Made by a program: the position numbers and the translations under genes. Shown one piece after another: positions 14,415 to 20,178 of a stretch of 20,178 nucleotides of DNA (position 1 is its first letter; each line of letters starts with the position of its first letter). The notes under the pieces are model-generated. The model was not told the DNA's origin, made no database searches, and was given only the letters and a program-made list of their open reading frames with translations. This stretch comes from Thermoguttaceae bacterium (GTDB lineage Bacteria > Planctomycetota > Planctomycetia > Pirellulales > Thermoguttaceae). Location of the stretch: positions 1 through 20,178 of the forward strand of contig JAFTCU010000091.1 in the NCBI GenBank assembly GCA_017454585.1. The letters run 5' to 3'.

Positions 14415-15281
14415 ATGGGTGAACCTTTAATTATTCGCACGCAGCTTTCTGACATTCCGATGCTGCGTGACCGCTACCCATTTCTGTATTTGGAGCATGG
14501 GCGCATGGAGATCGACGATTCAAGCGTCAAGTGGATCTCGGCAGACGGGAAGCATTTTCGTCTTCCTGCCGCCGAGATCTCCACGATCCTGCTTGGACCG
14601 GGGACCTCCATCACCCATGAAGCGGTCAAGATCCTCGCCTCCCTGAACGCAACGGTCTGTTGGGTGGGGGACGATTCGCTCATTTTTTACGCCGTGGGTC
14701 AGGCTCCGACCGCCAACACGTACAACCTGAAAAAGCAGCTCGCGCTGGCGGCCGACCCGGAAAAATCGCTTGCCGTCGCCAAAAAAATGTTCGCCAGCCG
14801 CTTCCCCCAGGCGGACATTCGGGACAAAACCCTGAAAGAGCTCATGGTGATGGAGGGCCAGCGCGTCAAGGCGTGTTACCTTGAACTCGCCGAGAAGTAC
14901 AAAGTCGGCTGGAAAGGCCGGGCCTACGTTCCGGGAGAGTTTCAGCTCAGCGACATGACGAACAAACTCATCACTTCGTCCAATGCCGCCCTGTACGCCT
15001 TGTGCTCCTCCATCATCTATTCCCTTGGCTTCGATCCCCGCGTCGGTTTCATTCATTCCGGCTCGCAACTCCCCTTCGTTTACGATGTGGCGGACCTCTA
15101 CAAAGAAGACCTCGTCTTTGACCTGGCCTTCTCCCTGACGGCCAAAATGTGCGGCGAGTACGACCGGTACAAAGTCCTGGAAGAATTCAAAAACCGTCTT
15201 CTCGAGTACGACTTTATGGGCCGCTGTACCAAAGACGTTCTGGACCTGATGGGCATTAAAAAACAGGGGAAAGAATCATGA
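14415..15281 (+). CDS. cas1: CRISPR integrase Cas1, type I-E
   Basis: The product has 288 residues. The catalytic metal ligands of Cas1 are visible: Glu147 in MVMEGQR, His214 in GFIHSG and Asp224 in FVYDVADLYK. The N-terminus PFLYLEHGRMEI and the GPGTSITHEAVKIL segment are typical of the I-E branch. With Cas2 it forms the complex that captures prespacers and integrates them at the leader-repeat junction. The ATG at 14415 is chosen as the first in frame; Met16 (14460) is a weaker alternative closer to the conserved block. The stop overlaps cas2 (ATGA). Confidence 0.96.
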   Translation: MGEPLIIRTQLSDIPMLRDRYPFLYLEHGRMEIDDSSVKWISADGKHFRLPAAEISTILLGPGTSITHEAVKILASLNATVCWVGDDSLIFYAVGQAPTANTYNLKKQLALAADPEKSLAVAKKMFASRFPQADIRDKTLKELMVMEGQRVKACYLELAEKYKVGWKGRAYVPGEFQLSDMTNKLITSSNAALYALCSSIIYSLGFDPRVGFIHSGSQLPFVYDVADLYKEDLVFDLAFSLTAKMCGEYDRYKVLEEFKNRLLEYDFMGRCTKDVLDLMGIKKQGKES

Positions 15282-15580
15282 TCGTCATCGTCGCCAACGC
15301 TCTGCCCGACGCGGTTCGGGGCAAACTGAAACTCTGGTTCGTGGAGCCCAAGCCGAACGTGTTCGTCTCGGGGATCAAAGACTCTCTGGCGGATCGGGTC
15401 GTTGACCTGGTGTTGAAATACACGCCGGAATCGTCGGGACTTTTGGTCTTCAAATCGATCCAGAAACCGCCTTTTTACCGCATCTACGCGCACGGTAGCC
15501 CTGCCAAAACACTGGACATCATCACGGGTTTCCAGCTCATCCTTGACAAATGGGACCGCCAGCCACCCAAACCGTTTTAA
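15278..15580 (+). CDS. cas2: CRISPR adaptation protein Cas2, type I-E
   Basis: The product has 100 residues. It starts MIVIVANALPDAVRGKL and continues with WFVEPKPNVFVSGIKDSLADRV, the distinctive I-E Cas2 pattern. Cas2 dimers bridge two Cas1 dimers and measure the prespacer. The four-base overlap with cas1 indicates translational coupling. The CRISPR leader begins right after its stop. Confidence 0.94.
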   Translation: MIVIVANALPDAVRGKLKLWFVEPKPNVFVSGIKDSLADRVVDLVLKYTPESSGLLVFKSIQKPPFYRIYAHGSPAKTLDIITGFQLILDKWDRQPPKPF

Positions 15581-15680
15581 TTTCTTAAAGAATAAAATTT
15601 CAGAATCATACAAATTTTGAAACTTTAATTAAAGTCCAAGATACAGTGTACCGATACATCTAACTACACACTATTTTGGT
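15581..15680 (+). promoter_or_regulatory. CRISPR leader
   Basis: This AT-rich 100-bp stretch lies between cas2 and repeat 1 and is the expected site of new spacer insertion. A candidate array promoter is TTGAAA (15617-15622), a 17-nt spacer, then GATACA (15640-15645), which is a weak -10. GATACA recurs at 15653-15658. No convincing IHF consensus was found. Confidence 0.7.
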
Positions 15681-18600
15681 GTCTTCCCCGCGCCAGCGGG
15701 GGTGTTTCCGGTTATCGAGGCGCTTTTGAAGTCCGTAACGGGTCTTCCCCGCGCCAGCGGGGGTGTTTCTATGCAGATCGGCAGCTCCAAGGACAGCAAC
15801 ATGTCTTCCCCGCGCCAGCGGGGGTGTTTCATCCGGTCAACTTCGGAAAGATCGTCCACGACAGTCTTCCCCGCGCCAGCGGGGGTGTTTCCCAGTTTGG
15901 TGGAATAGACTTTCATTTTCGATTGTCTTCCCCGCGCCAGCGGGGGTGTTTCCCCCGAGTCTGGAATATCTTTCGCCCAGGTTGCGTCTTCCCCGCGCCA
16001 GCGGGGGTGTTTCTTGACGGCGATGTCGTGACTCTGGATAACGACGGTCTTCCCCGCGCCAGCGGGGGTGTTTCCAATTCAATCGACCTGATTTTCACCG
16101 ACCCGCCGTCTTCCCCGCGCCAGCGGGGGTGTTTCTGGCTGCCGGACGCTTGCGCTCAGATTCCACAGGTCTTCCCCGCGCCAGCGGGGGTGTTTCCTTC
16201 GTATATTTCATGGCATGCTCCTTAAATGGGTCTTCCCCGCGCCAGCGGGGGTGTTTCTGCTTTTGGCTCCAGATCAGGTCAAGTGGCTTGGTCTTCCCCG
16301 CGCCAGCGGGGGTGTTTCCCAGTAACGGAGGTTAAAAATGGACTGTGAAGGGTCTTCCCCGCGCCAGCGGGGGTGTTTCCTGGATTAAAAAAAGGCGGGA
16401 AGAGTGGGGAATGTCTTCCCCGCGCCAGCGGGGGTGTTTCTGCCGAGCAGCGCCCAGCCGAGCGGGTTCGTGGGTCTTCCCCGCGCCAGCGGGGGTGTTT
16501 CTATTTACGAACAGTACCACTTGGGCGCGGCCAAGTCTTCCCCGCGCCAGCGGGGGTGTTTCTTATTAGTTCTGAACTGTTTTGGCATATCGGGAGTCTT
16601 CCCCGCGCCAGCGGGGGTGTTTCCGCTTTCAGGATCACCCCGACGGTCGTTTTCTTGTCTTCCCCGCGCCAGCGGGGGTGTTTCTCGGAATGAAGAAGAT
16701 TAAGCAACCCGAAACCTGTCTTCCCCGCGCCAGCGGGGGTGTTTCCAAGAATGAGATTGTGGCGGTCAATCAGGCTGGGTCTTCCCCGCGCCAGCGGGGG
16801 TGTTTCCACCGACCGGAACATCTCCTGGACGCGCTGCCAGTCTTCCCCGCGCCAGCGGGGGTGTTTCCCGCCAGGAATAACCAACAGATCCCCGCGGGGC
16901 GTCTTCCCCGCGCCAGCGGGGGTGTTTCTCCGTATAATGATAATATTTCGGTTCGTTCCTCGTCTTCCCCGCGCCAGCGGGGGTGTTTCTTCTGGTAAAG
17001 GTAAAGCCGGGACCTTGTATAAGTCTTCCCCGCGCCAGCGGGGGTGTTTCTGATGCACGAAAAGAACAGTATCAGCTTGCAGTGTCTTCCCCGCGCCAGC
17101 GGGGGTGTTTCCCCGGAGTTTTAACCCGAGTTCTTTTAATTGGTGTCTTCCCCGCGCCAGCGGGGGTGTTTCTCTCAGCAATGATTTTTGGAATCATTTT
17201 GAACGGTCTTCCCCGCGCCAGCGGGGGTGTTTCCTCATACTTCCGCGGAAGGAGCACCGAGACGGGTCTTCCCCGCGCCAGCGGGGGTGTTTCTCGCACC
17301 CGGGAGAATCTTCAGCGGGCCATGGAGTCTTCCCCGCGCCAGCGGGGGTGTTTCTGCCGTCCCGGCGCTCATCCTCGGTGAGGCTCAGTCTTCCCCGCGC
17401 CAGCGGGGGTGTTTCTCCGGTGCCAGCGCCTTGAGCACGTCGTCGGTCGTCTTCCCCGCGCCAGCGGGGGTGTTTCTGTGATCACGGACCTCGTGACGCA
17501 GCTCGAAGGTCTTCCCCGCGCCAGCGGGGGTGTTTCCTGTGCGCCCCGAGGATCGCGTAGAATTCGTGCGTCTTCCCCGCGCCAGCGGGGGTGTTTCTGT
17601 AGATCGATTTCGGCTTCCAGTTCGTCGAGGGTCTTCCCCGCGCCAGCGGGGGTGTTTCTTCCGGGAATTCCCGTTCGATGTCTTCGAGCGTGTCTTCCCC
17701 GCGCCAGCGGGGGTGTTTCCCGGGAATGGATTTTTGGTTTTTACCTTCAAAAGTCTTCCCCGCGCCAGCGGGGGTGTTTCTTTGCCACTCTCCCTTTTTC
17801 GTTTTGGGAAGTTGTCTTCCCCGCGCCAGCGGGGGTGTTTCTTCCAGAAAAAACAGCCTGGGTGCGATTGCCGGGTCTTCCCCGCGCCAGCGGGGGTGTT
17901 TCCCAGTGGGATCATAAATTTTTTTTATATATCCCGTCTTCCCCGCGCCAGCGGGGGTGTTTCTTAATTCTCAGGTTCTACTCCCTTTGGGGGTAGGTCT
18001 TCCCCGCGCCAGCGGGGGTGTTTCTCCCCGGAAAAGATCGTGGCTGTCACCAAAGACGTCTTCCCCGCGCCAGCGGGGGTGTTTCTCCGATTCCATCAAA
18101 GACAGTCGTCCTGAAATCGTCTTCCCCGCGCCAGCGGGGGTGTTTCTTTTGGCGATGGCAGCGGAAAAGAACGCACAGAGTCTTCCCCGCGCCAGCGGGG
18201 GTGTTTCTGTCTTGAAAACGTCTTGACAAAGTTTAGAAATGTCTTCCCCGCGCCAGCGGGGGTGTTTCTATTGGACTTGTGCGGGGACTTCGTATGACGG
18301 GGTCTTCCCCGCGCCAGCGGGGGTGTTTCCGGGTCATGAAGCCGCGCAAGTCCTCGCGGTACGTCTTCCCCGCGCCAGCGGGGGTGTTTCTCCAGCATAT
18401 ACGGGTCAAGTTTTCCTTCATCGGTCTTCCCCGCGCCAGCGGGGGTGTTTCCTCGGGAAGGACCGCGTAAACTCCCGCTGGAATGTCTTCCCCGCGCCAG
18501 CGGGGGTGTTTCTAAGGTCTTTCAATTACGTTTCCCGTCCGGCCGGTCTTCCCCGCGCCAGCGGGGGTGTTTCTTTGTGATTCCCAACCAAATATTTTCA

Positions 18601-18877
18601 CGGATGGTCTTCCCCGCGCCAGCGGGGGTGTTTCTACTCGGCTTCGAAGGGACGCTGACCATCGACGGTCTTCCCCGCGCCAGCGGGGGTGTTTCCGTTA
18701 TCGCGACCTGCACCAACCACTGGGGCGGTCTTCCCCGCGCCAGCGGGGGTGTTTCTCTCCCAGGAAGAGTCGGAAGAAGTGAGCCGCTGTCTTCCCCGCG
18801 CCAGCGGGGGTGTTTCCGGCGGCCTTGACGAAAGACAGACGAAGCGTCTGTCTTCCCCGCGCCAGCGGGGGTGTTTC
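15681..18877 (+). repeat. Leader-proximal repeat block, variant A, 53 copies
   Basis: All 53 copies appear identical. Each starts GTCTTCCCCGC, has the tetraloop GCCA in a 6-bp CCCCGC/GCGGGG stem, and ends GTGTTTC. The stem and loop match the E. coli I-E repeat. Being next to the leader, this block should hold the most recent acquisitions. Confidence 0.98.
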
Positions 18878-18910
18878 CGGCAAGACCCGCCGCTTTAATA
18901 TCCTGAACAA

Positions 18911-19905
18911 CTCTTCCCCGCCTACGCGGGGGTGTTTCTATCGTGTCGAATATTCGTTCACTGAGGCTGTTCTCTTCCCCGCCTACGCGGGGGTGTTTCC
19001 GCCACAGAGGTGAGCCAGTTCCTTGAGTGTCGCTCTTCCCCGCCTACGCGGGGGTGTTTCCTCCTTTATCCTTTTACCCTTTTGAAGTCCCGCCTCTTCC
19101 CCGCCTACGCGGGGGTGTTTCTATCGTCCATGGTCTTCCCCTGACACGTGAAGACTCTTCCCCGCCTACGCGGGGGTGTTTCCGCCTCAGCGTTCGTCTT
19201 GCCGGTCAGCTCGTGCTCTTCCCCGCCTACGCGGGGGTGTTTCTGTGAATCGGCTTTCGGCTCTGGAGAGCGTCAACTCTTCCCCGCCTACGCGGGGGTG
19301 TTTCCCACCCCAGCCGATGCCCCATTGACGCCAAGCGCTCTTCCCCGCCTACGCGGGGGTGTTTCTTAAATCCCGAGTGGGTGGAATGGCTGATGGGCCT
19401 CTTCCCCGCCTACGCGGGGGTGTTTCCTTAAAAAATGCTATATTTGATTATCGGAAAACCTCTTCCCCGCCTACGCGGGGGTGTTTCTAAATCGTTTTTC
19501 TCTTGAAAAAGCGTTTTTAACTCTTCCCCGCCTACGCGGGGGTGTTTCACTCGCCATTCTCATCAAGATAGGCTTTCGGAACTCTTCCCCGCCTACGCGG
19601 GGGTGTTTCTTTGGACTTTTCGGCCTGTCACAGTTCTCGCGCCTCTTCCCCGCCTACGCGGGGGTGTTTCCCCGCCGGTCCCGCTCAGCTCGCTCTACCC
19701 GGACTCTTCCCCGCCTACGCGGGGGTGTTTCTCTCTCTGAAATTTTCCATTAAATCCTGAATTTCTCTTCCCCGCCTACGCGGGGGTGTTTCCTTCCTGC
19801 TCACCCAGCGATACCAGCGCGAGGACTCTTCCCCGCCTACGCGGGGGTGTTTCCCTCAAAAGACGCAAATGTGATCACTTTTGCGGCTCTTCCCCGCCTA
19901 CGCGG
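18911..19905 (+). repeat. Leader-distal repeat block, variant B, 16 copies plus one cut copy
   Basis: Each copy starts CTCTTCCCCGC, has the tetraloop CTAC in the same CCCCGC/GCGGGG stem, and ends GTGTTTC. It differs from variant A at base 1 (G to C) and bases 12-15 (the whole loop); the other 23 bases are the same. The last copy (19887-19905) keeps only its first 19 bases before the IS begins. Confidence 0.98.
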
Positions 19906-20178
19906 CAGGGCCAACTTATGAATGGGGTAAAATTTTTGTTAAAGTGGAGAATTTGTACGGCGCTAATTTTCCACTTCTGCAAGGTCGTTGGGTGGGAAAA
20001 GGAGTTCCGCTATTTTACTGCGAAATTTCCGGTCCAACTGCACGTGAAGGATCGCCTTGGTTAAACTCATTTTTCGATCCACGCCACGCAGGAACGAAAC
20101 GGCCGCTCGCCGTAAAATTACGAGGTTTTCCGCGTTCCAGCCTTTGTGTGTTCGTTGTTTGTCCTCGTTAAATGTGAC
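19906..20178 (-). mobile_element. End of an ISAs1-like insertion sequence inserted in the CRISPR array (partial)
   Basis: Sequence unrelated to the array begins abruptly at 19906 with CAGGGCCAACTTATG, inside the repeat. A minus-strand reading frame in it resembles the C-terminus of ISAs1/H-repeat transposases. A CAGGG end fits my recollection of that family's termini. The other end and any target-site duplication lie beyond the window. Confidence 0.7.
19963..20178 (-). CDS. Transposase C-terminus, ISAs1/H-repeat type (partial, 5' end outside window)
   Basis: The minus strand is open from the window edge to a TAG at 19963-19965, giving the last 71 residues of a longer protein. The segment FNEDKQRTHKGWNAENL followed by LRRAAVSFLR resembles the C-terminal block of ISAs1-family DDE transposases, which typically read NED..., a short gap, GNA.E, then an R..A...L helix, and later a D-R/N pair as in LDRKFRSKIAELL here. 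The stop lies 57 nt from the presumed IS end. The catalytic core is outside the window, so activity cannot be judged. Another DDE family remains possible. Confidence 0.65.
   Translation of the reverse strand, partial: VTFNEDKQRTHKGWNAENLVILRRAAVSFLRGVDRKMSLTKAILHVQLDRKFRSKIAELLFPPNDLAEVEN

Larger units (their letters stand above)
15681..19905 (+). CRISPR. Type I-E CRISPR array, 69 complete repeats plus one interrupted repeat
   Basis: Repeats are 28 nt. Of 69 spacers, 66 are 33 nt when everything after the 28-nt repeat is counted; three are 32 nt (17234-17265, 17477-17508 and 18696-18727). The repeat contains CCCCGC/GCGGGG in the same orientation as the E. coli I-E repeat and lies directly downstream of the cas2-side leader, so transcription runs left to right. 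Spacer base 1 is C or T in 67 of 69 units and A in two (15831 and 19549). It therefore probably belongs to a 29-nt repeat unit with 32-nt spacers. Repeats 1-53 and 54-70 are two different sequences. I saw no duplicated spacer and no clear match to the rest of the window by eye. Confidence 0.99.

Noticed and set aside
18217..18228. CTTGACAAAG in spacer 42 as an internal promoter -35 box
   Set aside because: No -10 box at proper spacing follows before the repeat; it is spacer content from its source.
19133..19141. GTCTTCCCC within spacer 57, matching the first nine bases of repeat A
   Set aside because: The match ends there and the stem is absent; spacing to both neighbouring repeats is normal, so it is a chance match within a spacer rather than a repeat remnant.
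15671..19753. Many open frames on both strands across the array, encoding repeated peptides such as PRASGGVS or TPAGAGKT
   Set aside because: They are translations of the 28-nt CRISPR repeat, kept open by the regular 61-nt unit; they have no ribosome binding sites or protein-like content.
19881..20171. Plus-strand open frame of 96 codons at the right edge
   Set aside because: It runs from the array through the IS end and has no protein features, whereas the minus strand reads as a transposase tail.

Overview
The window holds a complete type I-E CRISPR-Cas locus with a long, two-part CRISPR array. A PEP-CTERM surface-protein gene and a PD40/c-type cytochrome (HzsA-related) gene lie on one side, and an insertion sequence has broken the far end of the array. 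The PEP-CTERM autotransporter-repeat protein and the PD40/CxxCH protein together suggest the Planctomycetota-Verrucomicrobiota-Lentisphaerota group. That placement is inference from gene families, not a taxonomic assignment.

Layout. 1-165: intergenic, with a small hairpin. 166-4152 (-): a very large secreted beta-strand-repeat protein with a C-terminal PEP-CTERM sorting signal. 4153-4373: divergent promoter region. 4374-6812 (+): an exported PD40 beta-propeller protein with two CxxCH haem motifs, carrying an in-frame copy of a dispersed palindromic repeat. 6823-14049 (+): cas3, cse1 (casA), cse2 (casB), cas6e (casE), cas7e (casC) and cas5e (casD), tightly packed. cas6e lies between cse2 and cas7e rather than after cas5e. 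14050-14414: a non-coding gap holding further copies of the dispersed repeat and a candidate promoter. 14415-15580 (+): cas1 and cas2. 15581-15680: AT-rich leader. 15681-19905: the CRISPR array. 19906-20178: the end of an IS with the C-terminus of an ISAs1-like transposase on the minus strand.

How it works together. Cas1-Cas2 would insert new spacers next to the leader. Cas6e would cut the array transcript at the base of the repeat hairpin. Cse1, Cse2, Cas7e, Cas5e and Cas6e would form Cascade, and Cas3 would degrade DNA bound by Cascade. cas3 starts 10 nt after the cytochrome gene ends, so the effector operon has no private intergenic promoter and may depend on the strong sigma70-like promoter at 4298-4326 or on one inside that gene.

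The array has 69 complete repeats plus one cut repeat, and 69 spacers. The first 53 repeats (leader side) are one sequence. The remaining 17 (16 whole, one cut) are a second sequence that differs at the first base and throughout the hairpin loop, with an abrupt switch and no intermediates. The base right after the 28-nt repeat is C or T in 67 of 69 units and never G, which looks like a PAM-derived 29th repeat base. Two spacers read as conserved motifs of DNA methyltransferases. No wholly new gene system is evident; the most unusual points are the array's structure, the cas order and the in-frame repeat.
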